NCBI GenBank assembly: GCA_023442465.1
Contig: JAEZZQ010000043.1
Location: 186,001 to 250,000, forward strand
Source: Bacillota bacterium
GTDB taxonomy: Bacteria > Bacillota > Clostridia > Lachnospirales > Lachnospiraceae
Direction of reading: 5' to 3'
Length of the DNA: 64,000 nt
Each line of letters starts with the position of its first letter. Position 1 is the stretch's first letter. The notes under the pieces were generated by a model. That model was not told the DNA's origin. It saw only the letters and a list, made by a program, of their open reading frames with translations, and did not search any database. The position numbers and the translations under genes were made by a program. Shown here one piece after another: positions 44,875-52,381 of the stretch.

Positions 44875-45585
44875 TCACGTCCTCCATGGACGGCACTTCT
44901 GCGTCCACCCCTGATTTACCCAAAAGTCTCTATCCGTAGGATTCCATGCCGAACCCGGGGAGGATTGCATCTTCCTAAAAATCCCAAACATGATTCTTCC
45001 CCGAAGACTTGGCCGGGGGCGCGCCGCTCTTCGCCTCACCGCCTTCGCGATTTTCTCCGCTTTATCCGTAATCAGCTTCATTCTCTTGGGCTTAATCGCC
45101 TCTCCCGGCCCCGTATAGCAGGCAAGCCCTAAGGTATACACCTTCGGTACACACATCCATTTGAGCTGTTTCGCCATTGACTTTACTACGTTCCTTGGCG
45201 GCGCTCCTGCAGAGGATGATATTACAATACCTGTCTTCGTAAACATGGACCCATGAGGCCTGTGTGATGCCCAGCGGTAAGCCAGATGATCCATGAGATT
45301 TTTCATGGAACCGCTCATTTCCATTACATAATTCGGACTGTCCAATAGGATGACATCCGCCCATTCCATCGCCAGGGCGATAGGCTGTACCTTATCAGCA
45401 GATGGGCAAAAGCCTTCCCCCTTCAAAAAACAATTAAAACAGCCACAGCAAAAGTCCGGCCCGTCTTTCGGAAGAAAAAATTCCCTTACCTCATCCTTAT
45501 CCGTCATAAGAAAGTCGAGTACCGTCCGCGTCATTGTATAGGTCACACCTTTATGCCCTTGCCCATGAATCACTGTAATCTTCAT
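44875..45585 (-). CDS. Flavodoxin-fold NAD(P)H-dependent oxidoreductase
   Basis: 236 residues from the ATG at 45585, with GGAGG 8 bases upstream. It starts ITVIHGQGHKGVTY (FMN phosphate-binding loop). A Cys-rich segment PDFCCGCFNCFLKGEGFCP could hold an iron-sulfur cluster, as in iron-sulfur flavoproteins. WADVILLDSPNYVMEMSGSM is the family dimer/FMN region. It follows the TetR gene directly, so the two are likely an operon, and the C-terminal half is basic. It probably reduces a small molecule. Confidence 0.85.
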   Translation of the reverse strand: MKITVIHGQGHKGVTYTMTRTVLDFLMTDKDEVREFFLPKDGPDFCCGCFNCFLKGEGFCPSADKVQPIALAMEWADVILLDSPNYVMEMSGSMKNLMDHLAYRWASHRPHGSMFTKTGIVISSSAGAPPRNVVKSMAKQLKWMCVPKVYTLGLACYTGPGEAIKPKRMKLITDKAEKIAKAVRRRAARPRPSLRGRIMFGIFRKMQSSPGSAWNPTDRDFWVNQGWTQKCRPWRT

Positions 45586-45588
45586 CAC

Positions 45589-46218
45589 TTATCCCTCCTT
45601 TTTCCCATAAAGCCTGCCAAACTGCCGGATATGCTGCTCCAGCATCTCCATCACTTCGGATTCCCTCTCCGGGCGACAGTCGCATAAAACAAGAAGCAAA
45701 TACATCGGCGCAAAGAAATGCAGTGCCATCACATTCGGATTCTCCGGAATAAACACTCCTGCCTGTATCAGTAAGCCAAAAAGCATCCCCTGATAGGAAA
45801 GCGGTTCATCTACATATTGTTTCACAAAAAGGGCCCCCAGTTCTTTATTATGAAACTGCTCCACGGTGAGCATCTTCCGAAACAGCCCGGTATACTCATC
45901 GTGCAAAAAATAGGAAAATAATCCTTTTCCCATTTCAATCAGCCGTTCCTCATCAATACCGGCAAATAATTCCATATCCTTATCAGGCGTCCCCCCACTC
46001 AGCCGCATGGAAGCCGCCTGCCTTTCATAGCGGGAACTCATTTCTTCCAAAATTGCGTCAAAAATATCCTGCTTACTCTTATAATGCTTATAAAGCGACG
46101 GTGCCTTAATTCCCACTGCCTCTGCAATCTGCGCCACACTGACAGCTTCGTATCCTTTTTGGGCAAATAATTTGAGCGCCTCGCTCATAATCTTCCTTTT
46201 AGTGGACTGTTCTTCCAA
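45589..46218 (-). CDS. TetR/AcrR-family transcriptional regulator
   Basis: 209 residues from a TTG start with AGGAGG 7 bases upstream. The HTH reads IMSEALKLFAQKGYEAVSVA, then AEAVGIKAPSLYKHYKSKQD. The C-terminal domain is divergent. It is followed immediately by the flavoprotein gene and preceded by two palindromes (46236-46278), a clear self-regulated redox-type operon. Confidence 0.92.
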   Translation of the reverse strand: MEEQSTKRKIMSEALKLFAQKGYEAVSVAQIAEAVGIKAPSLYKHYKSKQDIFDAILEEMSSRYERQAASMRLSGGTPDKDMELFAGIDEERLIEMGKGLFSYFLHDEYTGLFRKMLTVEQFHNKELGALFVKQYVDEPLSYQGMLFGLLIQAGVFIPENPNVMALHFFAPMYLLLVLCDCRPERESEVMEMLEQHIRQFGRLYGKKEG

Positions 46219-46235
46219 GTTCGCGCCTCCTTTAA

Positions 46236-46278
46236 GCTAATGATTATTAGCCTAATTATAAGCTAACATTCATTAGCT
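46236..46278. promoter_or_regulatory. Two 16-bp palindromic operators of the TetR-flavoprotein operon
   Basis: GCTAATGATTATTAGC (46236-46251) and GCTAACATTCATTAGC (46262-46277) share arms GCTAA/TTAGC and lie 26 bases apart, just upstream of the TTG start. Confidence 0.7.
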
Positions 46279-46287
46279 GTCAATATA

Positions 46288-46380
46288 GAATAAAAGTTTG
46301 ATTCTCACACTCCCGCGGTCAAGCGTTTCGATAACACAGCTTTTATTTCGCGCACAGATGGCATCGTTTGACCCAAGGAC
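46288..46380 (+). repeat. Dispersed repeat family 1, degenerate copy
   Basis: GAATAAAAGTTTGATTCTCA, CACTCCCGCGGTC, CACAGCTTTTATT, then CGCGCAC and ATCGTTTGACCC. The pattern is like 35303 but with many substitutions. The stretch 46381-46533 is AT-rich; a weak hairpin (46453-46483) may be a terminator. Confidence 0.45.
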
Positions 46381-46671
46381 AGTATGATTGAAAAATATCC
46401 GTAGACAGACTATATTTTCATATTATTTATGCAGGACTTGAATAAAAAAATAAGGCACTAAATAAATAATATTCAGCACCTTGTCAGTTCACCTTTAAAT
46501 TTCAGTTTTCTTGTATAAGTTATTGCACAAAAAACTACTAGCTTAATACCGATAGCTAGTAGTCCAGACTGTAGACAAATTAATTCTTGAATTTTGGATT
46601 ATGTAAAAACAGAATATTTATACAGATTTTCGTGCCTTTAGTAAATCTACGTTATTAAATTGGAATTTGTG

Positions 46672-47472
46672 TTATTCTTCAAAAAGAATGGGAAGCCCTA
46701 CTGCACATGAAGGGAACCTTAATTCCAATGGATTGTCCAACTGGTGCTGAATATGGAGGTGTGGTTCCGAAGTAGTACCTGAATTCCCAACTTTTCCAAG
46801 GTATTCCCCCACAACTATTTCATCTCCTACAGATACAGTTATACTGTTCTGCTTTAAGTGTGCTAAAATCAAATAAGTGTTGGTAGTATCAAGCTTTATA
46901 TATAAATAATTTCCCAATGAACTTGTAAATTCTTCTATATTAGGTTCAATATCTATTTCATTATTTTCCATCCCAATAACTATACCAGAAACTGGTGAAT
47001 AAATATCCTCTCCAAATATTCCATAGTCCTCCAGATTACTGCTCCCAACCTCATAGGGTTCTTTTAAAATGTCAAAGGCATAACATTCTGATGGCCACAT
47101 AGCGTGCGTTTTGTATTCTTTTCCACCAAATAATACTGCATTTTCAATTGGCATTTTGATTGTAATTGACCTTTCACTATCCATATTGGTTGGATAAGTA
47201 ATCGGAGAAATTCCAAACAGAATAGTAATTGGCAGGATATAAATAACCGTTACTGCAATATATGCCAAGCTCCAGAAGAAATTTTTTCTTCTCTTGAAAA
47301 AACGTATTATTAAAATTACCGTTTGAACGACCAATGATACTATTGCCAAAGGAGCAAAAATAAAAACGGATATATTCCATGCATATGCACCGACACTACC
47401 TCCAAAAAAGTACACACAAACAAGAATAAATATAAAAATAGCACTTAATAAATATAAAATAGTTTTTTTCAT
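46672..47472 (-). CDS. M23-family metallopeptidase, membrane-anchored
   Basis: 266 residues. Three hydrophobic N-terminal segments (about 4-25, 30-53 and 62-88) anchor the protein. The extracellular LytM-type domain has an AFDI segment with a preceding His as possible metal ligands and the HLH zinc motif in EPHLHIQHQLDNP, with a GKVGNSGTTSEPH loop. M23 enzymes cut peptidoglycan bridges. It lies within the repeat-bounded segment and does not match neighbouring operons. Confidence 0.85.
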   Translation of the reverse strand: MKKTILYLLSAIFIFILVCVYFFGGSVGAYAWNISVFIFAPLAIVSLVVQTVILIIRFFKRRKNFFWSLAYIAVTVIYILPITILFGISPITYPTNMDSERSITIKMPIENAVLFGGKEYKTHAMWPSECYAFDILKEPYEVGSSNLEDYGIFGEDIYSPVSGIVIGMENNEIDIEPNIEEFTSSLGNYLYIKLDTTNTYLILAHLKQNSITVSVGDEIVVGEYLGKVGNSGTTSEPHLHIQHQLDNPLELRFPSCAVGLPILFEE

Positions 47473-47570
47473 TTTAATCTTTTCCCATAGCCTAGATATT
47501 GCACTATATCCAGAAATATCTTTTCATCACTTATAAACTATAACGAATTTGCCAAACTATATTCTTCAAT

Positions 47571-47681
47571 AAATTCAAATTTGTCAATTTATTAAAGAAT
47601 ACCATAAGCAAGGATAAAAATATATTATTGATTATTTATACACACATATTTACATGCTTCTTTTAACAATTGGCTTTGTCT
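47571..47681 (-). repeat. 111-bp direct repeat, left copy
   Basis: Same as 48356-48466 except for two bases. It lies immediately downstream of the AlkD-like gene and upstream of the peptidase gene. It ends with TTTGTCT, the start of the 15-bp terminal repeat, so it looks like a second, incomplete copy of the element end. Confidence 0.85.
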
Positions 47682-47687
47682 TTCGTT

Positions 47688-48341
47688 CTATAGATATTTA
47701 CTTGCTTCCTTAATGCTTAAAGAAGATAATTGCTCTTTATATTTAGCCAAAAAGCCTTTTACCCATTCTGGATTGACTTTGCTATAATCTCGCAAACTCC
47801 AACCGATTGCTTTGTTTACAAAAAACTCATTGCTCCCCAAGTTATTACAAATTATTTTTTCCAATAATTCTGTATTGGTTTTATCTTTATACTCTTGTTG
47901 GAAGTCTATTGAAACACGTTTTAACCATATATTATCTGAAGCCGACCATTCCAACATTGTTTTTTCTAAAGCCTCATACTTTAACACAACACTTCCCACC
48001 ATTGCATCAAGTGAATCAACAGTTTCCCACCATGACTTATTTATTATCAAATGCTTTAGTTTTGGTAAATCCTTATCTGTAAACTTTTTTGAGTTCATAG
48101 ATAAATAGTTAATTGCAATATATTGTGCTTCTCGATACTCTTTATTCCAACAGATATTAACAAATTCCCAATCGAAGTCATATTTTCTGCTTTCCTTTAA
48201 ATATGGTTTTGCAATTTCTTGCAATTTGGGTTTTGGTATTCCTAAAAACTCATATCTATTTTGCATATATGCAGACATTTTCTCTGCTTGCTTATTATCT
48301 CTTAATTGTTCCAATTTTTGAAACAGGTTATCATACCACAT
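47688..48341 (-). CDS. DNA alkylation repair protein (AlkD-like)
   Basis: 217 residues, all-helical HEAT-like repeat family. AlkD-like glycosylases remove alkylated bases. The conserved SWWETVDSLD motif includes the Trp and Asp that contact DNA in AlkD, and KRVSIDFQ and FFVNKAIGWSLRDYSK are family segments. AAGGAG precedes the ATG. It is flanked by the 111-bp direct repeats, which suggests it was acquired or duplicated as a unit. Confidence 0.92.
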   Translation of the reverse strand: MWYDNLFQKLEQLRDNKQAEKMSAYMQNRYEFLGIPKPKLQEIAKPYLKESRKYDFDWEFVNICWNKEYREAQYIAINYLSMNSKKFTDKDLPKLKHLIINKSWWETVDSLDAMVGSVVLKYEALEKTMLEWSASDNIWLKRVSIDFQQEYKDKTNTELLEKIICNNLGSNEFFVNKAIGWSLRDYSKVNPEWVKGFLAKYKEQLSSLSIKEASKYL

Positions 48342-48355
48342 GACATTCTCCTTAC

Positions 48356-48466
48356 AAATTCAAATTTGTCAATTTATTAAAGAATATCATAAGCAAGGAT
48401 AAAAATACATTATTGATTATTTATACACACATATTTACATGCTTCTTTTAACAATTGGCTTTGTCT
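48356..48466 (-). repeat. 111-bp direct repeat, right copy
   Basis: 98% identical to 47571-47681. It reaches into the right inverted repeat of the 2-kb segment (TTTGTCTACAGTCTG) and lies just upstream of the AlkD-like gene on its strand, so it may contain that gene's promoter. Confidence 0.85.
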
Positions 48467-48558
48467 ACAGTCTGAACTACTAGCTTAATACTGATAGCTA
48501 GTAGTCTTCTTTACTTTTTATTATTTGATTAATATTATGTTTATAATAGGTAGTCAAC

Positions 48559-48780
48559 TTACTTTTTAGTTTTTATATGTAGTATAAGAGATAATATCAA
48601 GCATATTACAGCTGGAGATAAAAACAATATGCTGTGAATAAAAGCGTCAAGATCAGCACCCGCAGAAGCATATGGGTTGTACTCTTGAATATTGTAAATA
48701 TAAAATAGACCTCCGAAATAACACGCTATTAATACGATTCCAATCCCAAGTAAAACTTTTGCCAAAATATTACTCTTCAT
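48559..48780 (-). CDS. Small membrane protein, unknown
   Basis: 73 residues from the ATG at 48780 (AGGAGG 7 bases upstream). Two hydrophobic helices (about 7-28 and 50-68) flank an acidic loop with NPYASAGADLD, and a short basic tail follows. I do not recognise a family. It has a good ribosome site and probably its own promoter. It lies just outside the 2-kb segment. Confidence 0.6.
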   Translation of the reverse strand: MKSNILAKVLLGIGIVLIACYFGGLFYIYNIQEYNPYASAGADLDAFIHSILFLSPAVICLILSLILHIKTKK

Positions 48781-48877
48781 TTGGTAACCTCCTGAAAATA
48801 ATCTTCCAAGGTAGAATACCATTATACTTACTAACTATCAATATTAAGTTTTCAATGTACATTTACTCAACTAACTC

Positions 48878-49072
48878 CTAAGTTAGTTGTAAATACACTT
48901 TCATACCGTCAATATCCACGTCGACTACTTCTCCGGTGTATAAGTTTCCTCCGACATGTATTTCCACTCCCGCAGGTAATTTCTTTAATCGCGCAATCAA
49001 TTCCCAATTCTTAATATTTTCCTTCCCGACTCTTTTTAATCTCTGATTTACTTTTAAAATATATCTTGACTA
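48878..49072 (-). pseudogene. Remnant of a small gene without start codon
   Basis: An open frame ending at TAG 48880-48878 reads VNQRLKRVGKENIKNWELIA, then KKLPAGVEIHVGGNLYTGEV and MKVYLQLT. No ATG, GTG or TTG start with a ribosome site exists before an upstream stop codon, and the frame overlaps the cold-shock promoter on the other strand. It looks like the 3' part of a decayed gene. The family is not recognised. Confidence 0.35.
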
Positions 49073-49094
49073 TTACTTTTTTCTCTGATATACT
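49066..49094 (+). promoter_or_regulatory. Promoter of the cold-shock gene
   Basis: TTGACT (49066-49071), 17-base spacer, TATACT (49089-49094). It leaves an untranslated leader of about 120 bases. Confidence 0.75.
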
Positions 49095-49123
49095 AAAGAA
49101 GTATTTTTGATAAAGTTTTGATT

Positions 49124-49190
49124 TCACATATTTTTTGTAGGTCATTATTGTATTGATGATTTACCAAAAATATGTGATTTTTTATTTTTC
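49124..49190 (+). promoter_or_regulatory. Terminator-like hairpin in the cold-shock leader
   Basis: Perfect arms TCACATATTTTT (49124-49135) and AAAAATATGTGA (49166-49177), a 30-base loop, then a T-rich run. It could act as an attenuator or temperature-sensitive structure. Confidence 0.5.
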
Positions 49191-49222
49191 GAAATATAAA
49201 TAAAATTAAGGAGGTATCTTTC

Positions 49223-49423
49223 ATGAATAAAGGTACAGTAAAATGGTTCAACGGACAAAAAGGTTTTGGGTTCATCTCTGATGAGCAGGGAGATGATGTA
49301 TTCGTACATTACTCAGGTCTTGCTATGGATGGATATAAGACATTAGACGAAGGACAGTCTGTAGTATTTGATGTTACAAAAGGTGCTCGTGGATTACAGG
49401 CAGTTAATGTTTGTCTCGCATAA
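49223..49423 (+). CDS. Cold-shock protein, CspA family
   Basis: 66 residues with the OB-fold RNA-binding motifs KGFGFI (RNP1) and DVFVHYS (RNP2). It starts MNKGTVKWFNGQ. GGAGG lies 11 bases before the ATG. It is an RNA chaperone that melts structure in the cold. The long structured leader and strong terminator indicate a single-gene transcript. Confidence 0.96.
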   Translation: MNKGTVKWFNGQKGFGFISDEQGDDVFVHYSGLAMDGYKTLDEGQSVVFDVTKGARGLQAVNVCLA

Positions 49424-49433
49424 GTAGTATCTT

Positions 49434-49467
49434 AAAAAGATCACTTTATAAGTGGTCTTTTTTTATT
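49434..49467 (+). terminator. Terminator of the cold-shock gene
   Basis: AAGATCACTT-TATA-AGTGGTCTT followed by TTTTT, directly after the stop codon. Confidence 0.85.
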
Positions 49468-49652
49468 CCACTTATTAACAAGTTTTATATTATCCGATTT
49501 CCCCGGCTTCTGCCGTAATGCCTTTTTTACCACCGTTTTATTCTTTCTCGATATCTGCTTGAGATTTTTCTTCCAAAAACATGCTCCTCTTTGGTAATTG
49601 CTCCGCGTCCTATAATAAAATGGGTGGTGTAAAAGTATTCACTTCCTAACTT

Positions 49653-50000
49653 CTATTTTTCTTTGATTGCATCCTCATCACCCTCGTTACTACCACAGCT
49701 TTCCAAATAGGCAATATTCTTACCAAGACTTTCAGCATATTCAATTTCAGATTCTGTGCTTTCCCCGATATATCCATCTCTATTAATCACAAAAACAGTA
49801 TCTGCCATATCAATTTTTCTTTTATGCATATCATCAAGCATAAGTTTTTGCCCCTCCGTTATAGCATCCCAGGAATGTCCAAAAAATCCGACCGAAATAA
49901 CTATACATCCTTTTAGGGTTAATTCCTTCTGTACATTTACGAAATCATTTTTAAAACTTGTGCTGCCACATAAGGTAACCACTTCATATTTTCCTATCAT
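49653..50000 (-). CDS. Nucleoside 2-deoxyribosyltransferase-like / DUF4406-type protein
   Basis: 115 residues from the ATG at 50000 (AGGA 5-6 bases upstream). TLCGSTSFKNDF, GCIVISVGFFGH, MLDDMHKRKIDMAD and NRDGYIGESTESEIEYAESL are typical of small proteins with the nucleoside deoxyribosyltransferase fold, often found on mobile elements. The SE in STESEIEYA would be the catalytic-like acidic position. Activity not shown. Between 49468 and 49652 I see no gene. Confidence 0.75.
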   Translation of the reverse strand: MIGKYEVVTLCGSTSFKNDFVNVQKELTLKGCIVISVGFFGHSWDAITEGQKLMLDDMHKRKIDMADTVFVINRDGYIGESTESEIEYAESLGKNIAYLESCGSNEGDEDAIKEK

Positions 50001-50072
50001 AATTTTCCTGACCTCCATCTAACCGTCTCACACCATGTATATTATGGATAAAACTTATTCCATAAAAAAGTA

Positions 50073-50633
50073 TTAACCCAACCGAAAGCCAAAGCCAAAC
50101 ATGACCGTAATTAAAACAGGAATCAAAATAATTATAAAGCCTGATAACACAATAGCAGTACGCACCTTTTCCTCGTTTTTCAGGAAGGCATACAACCACC
50201 TGTAGACCAATATTCCAATTAACCCACCCGAACAATTAAGAATAATATCATCAATATCAGCAGCACCAAGTCCGAATATAAATTGGAACATTTCAACAAA
50301 CAGGGGCGTGAAGAAAATAATCAATATGCTTATCCATATTTTTTTAGTTTTCTTTAGTAATTGTAAATAAAGTCCTAAAGGGACAAACAGTATGATATTT
50401 CCTAATATATTACTTACAACGATAACCGGAGAAACATTCAGCGAACCGGAAAGGTAGCTGTATATAGTGTGAAATGGTATTACATTAATACTCCTAACAT
50501 ATTCTCTGTCCGAACTGAATAAATCCAATGGTGAAATGTATTTGAAAATCAATGCATAAAAAAATAAAAGGATATATAGCGTAAGAAAAATTCCATATAA
50601 CATGAATGCATTGAAACGATTCGTTCTCTTCAT
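50073..50633 (-). CDS. VanZ-family membrane protein
   Basis: 186 residues with five hydrophobic helices. The VanZ signature NILGNIILFVPLGLYLQLL and the VEMFQFIFGLGAADIDDIIL segment with its DIDD are complete. VanZ of Enterococcus gives low-level teicoplanin resistance; the function of most relatives is unknown. Confidence 0.9.
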   Translation of the reverse strand: MKRTNRFNAFMLYGIFLTLYILLFFYALIFKYISPLDLFSSDREYVRSINVIPFHTIYSYLSGSLNVSPVIVVSNILGNIILFVPLGLYLQLLKKTKKIWISILIIFFTPLFVEMFQFIFGLGAADIDDIILNCSGGLIGILVYRWLYAFLKNEEKVRTAIVLSGFIIILIPVLITVMFGFGFRLG

Positions 50634-50715
50634 ATATTTTCTACTCCTAAAGTATAAATAACTTACAGTTACAACTGTTAAATTAAATTCCGATGTACTT
50701 CATATAGCTTCCCCA

Positions 50716-51237
50716 TCACTCATTATTCTTACAGAATGCTTCTCTAATTACCGCATACATAACCGCGTTATAACTATTCCCTCTCTTATAAACGCTATTT
50801 TGTAGAACTCCCTCTTTCACAAATCCCGCCTTCTCCAACACTCTGCATGAGGTAGTATTATACTGAAGAGGCTTTGCATATACTCTTTCAATATCAAAAC
50901 CGGAAAATAAGAACTTGACAAAGTCCTCAATTACCCTTGTCATAATCCCCTTTCCCCGTTCCGCTTTCCCGATCCAATAAGCGATTTCAGCATTCTTACA
51001 ATACATACCGGATTCAAAAAAAGCGGCTATGCATCCGCACACCCTTCCATCCACCATAATAGCCCTGAAACATGATTTTTTATCGTCGCTTTCTGTAAAA
51101 GACATCACCGCTTCCCTGCACTTCTCCTCCGTATTGGGAAAATCGTCGCTCATATTATCATATAATTCGTTATCTCTTGAATGTTGAAAAAAAGCCTCAT
51201 AATATTTCAATTCCCACCTTACCAGCTTCACTTCCAT
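50716..51237 (-). CDS. GNAT acetyltransferase (RimJ-like)
   Basis: 173 residues. It starts VKLVRWELKYYEAFFQHSRD. The cofactor region is IAYWIGKAERGKGIMTRVIE, with YNTTSCRVLEKAGFVKEGVL. Same general group as the gene at 41462 but clearly diverged. Substrate unknown. Confidence 0.88.
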   Translation of the reverse strand: MEVKLVRWELKYYEAFFQHSRDNELYDNMSDDFPNTEEKCREAVMSFTESDDKKSCFRAIMVDGRVCGCIAAFFESGMYCKNAEIAYWIGKAERGKGIMTRVIEDFVKFLFSGFDIERVYAKPLQYNTTSCRVLEKAGFVKEGVLQNSVYKRGNSYNAVMYAVIREAFCKNNE

Positions 51238-51262
51238 ATTGATAATCCCCCGCTTTCATCAA

Positions 51263-51748
51263 TTATTCTTTCTGCAAAATGTGCTTCCTCAAATCCACTC
51301 CCATAATATAAATCTGACAGGGATTACTTTCATTCCAAAGCGTCACAAAGCACTCTAATTCCTTAAATCCCAAGCTCTCATAAAACGTGTTCGTCCTATC
51401 GTAGCACTCATAACAGCCCTTTTGCACCGTCTTTACCTGTAAAAAAGAATATCCCTTCATCCCCGCATAAGAATACAGCTCCGCAAACAATCGCTTTCCT
51501 ATTCCTCTCCCCTGGAACTCTTCCAGCACTCCCATTACATAAATCTCAGCCGTATGAGGGCTAGTCCCCTTCATTACAATAAACCCAACTGCCCCTGTAT
51601 CCGTGATCTCCGCCCAGAAAGGCAGACTCTTAACGCCCTTCACATACTCTTCCACACTCTCTGGCACCCCGAACCACTCCGGCAGTCTTTTCAATACATA
51701 ATCCGCAATTCTTTCCTTTTCCTCTTCCTTCTGTATAAATTTAACCAT
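51263..51748 (-). CDS. GNAT acetyltransferase
   Basis: 161 residues from the ATG at 51748 (GGAGG 6 bases upstream). The cofactor motif is VMGVLEEFQGRGIGKRLFAE, then FYESLGFKELECF. It overlaps the preceding gene by 8 bases, so the two are coupled. Sequence resembles aminoglycoside 6'-N-acetyltransferase-like enzymes, but the substrate is not known. Confidence 0.87.
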   Translation of the reverse strand: MVKFIQKEEEKERIADYVLKRLPEWFGVPESVEEYVKGVKSLPFWAEITDTGAVGFIVMKGTSPHTAEIYVMGVLEEFQGRGIGKRLFAELYSYAGMKGYSFLQVKTVQKGCYECYDRTNTFYESLGFKELECFVTLWNESNPCQIYIMGVDLRKHILQKE

Positions 51749-52220
51749 CCCACTCCTCCCTGTATCCATCCAAAATCTCAGCCGCCATCCCCACTAACTC
51801 CACACATGGCCGCTTCTTATAATACTCGGCCGTACGCGCCTCAGGAACCGGCTTATCCTTCCCCGCTCCCAATCCAAGCAGCTCCCTGCACACGATAGAA
51901 TGATTCTGTTCCTCGAATTCTTTCGCCAGGCGCTGTATTCTCTCATAATGCTCTGTCTTTATCTTCAGGTCCTTAGGGTCCGTATATCCATACAGCATAC
52001 CTGCCGCCATGAACATCCCTGTCACAGCTCCGCATACCTCCCTCAGCCTTCCCATCCCTCCGCCAAAGGAGGAACTGATCTTAAGGATCGATTCCTTGTC
52101 CATATCATAACAGTCACTAAATGCCAAGAATACCGACTGGGAACAATTATAGCCTTCCTTAAAATATTCCATTGCTAACTGTGAATGTGTCTTCCTGCTT
52201 TGTTGTTCTCTCTCGTTCAT
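51741..52220 (-). CDS. C_GCAxxG_C_C family redox-type protein
   Basis: 159 residues with the family's spaced cysteines: YNCSQSVFLAF, VCGAVTGMFMAAG (variant of the GCAxxG motif), SIVCRELLG and KRPCVELVG. Such proteins often lie near redox genes and may bind metal or form disulfides; function is unknown. Its ribosome site (GAGGT) comes from the end of the 63-bp repeat. Start codon two bases after that repeat. Confidence 0.88.
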   Translation of the reverse strand: MNEREQQSRKTHSQLAMEYFKEGYNCSQSVFLAFSDCYDMDKESILKISSSFGGGMGRLREVCGAVTGMFMAAGMLYGYTDPKDLKIKTEHYERIQRLAKEFEEQNHSIVCRELLGLGAGKDKPVPEARTAEYYKKRPCVELVGMAAEILDGYREEWDG

Positions 52221-52222
52221 TT

Positions 52223-52283
52223 TTATACCTCATGTCCGCTTTAGTAGGCAGGGAATCCATAGTTGAAAGCGCTTTTCTTTCAC
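52223..52283 (-). repeat. 63-bp repeat (family 3), copy before the C_GCAxxG_C_C gene
   Basis: TGAAAGAAAAGCGCTTTCAA, then a diverged middle and GCGGACATGAGGTATAA ending two bases before the ATG at 52220, the same distance as before the kinase at 33734. The first hairpin is intact; the second is weakened. Confidence 0.8.
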
Positions 52284-52323
52284 TCTTCCCACCCTTACGC
52301 AATTTATCGCCTTTGATTTTACA

Positions 52324-52363
52324 AAACCTCCGCCCCGGCATTGATACGCCGGTTCGGAGGTTT
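52324..52363 (-). terminator. Terminator of the alcohol dehydrogenase gene
   Basis: Outer arms AAACCTCCG/CGGAGGTTT and inner CCGGC/GCCGG, followed by T on the minus strand, just after the stop codon. Confidence 0.8.
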
Positions 52364-52381
52364 GCATAAAATATCAGCTAT

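Larger units (their letters stand above)
46534..48505. mobile_element. 2-kb segment bounded by 15-bp inverted repeats and 30-bp direct hairpin repeats
   Basis: Perfect inverted repeats CAGACTGTAGACAAA (46565-46579) and TTTGTCTACAGTCTG (48460-48474) bound about 1.9 kb. Just outside each is the same 30-base hairpin in the same direction (46534-46563 and 48476-48505, one difference), arms ACTACTAGCT/AGCTAGTAGT. Inside lie an M23 peptidase gene, an AlkD-like gene and a 111-bp direct repeat. No transposase or recombinase is present, so transfer would need outside help. The mobile nature is inferred. Confidence 0.5.

Noticed and set aside
46534..48505. Standard insertion sequence
   Set aside because: No transposase or recombinase frame of any size lies between the repeats.
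49530..49590. Short minus-strand frame with RBS-like sequence, about 14 codons
   Set aside because: No family, no length, and no conserved feature to support it.
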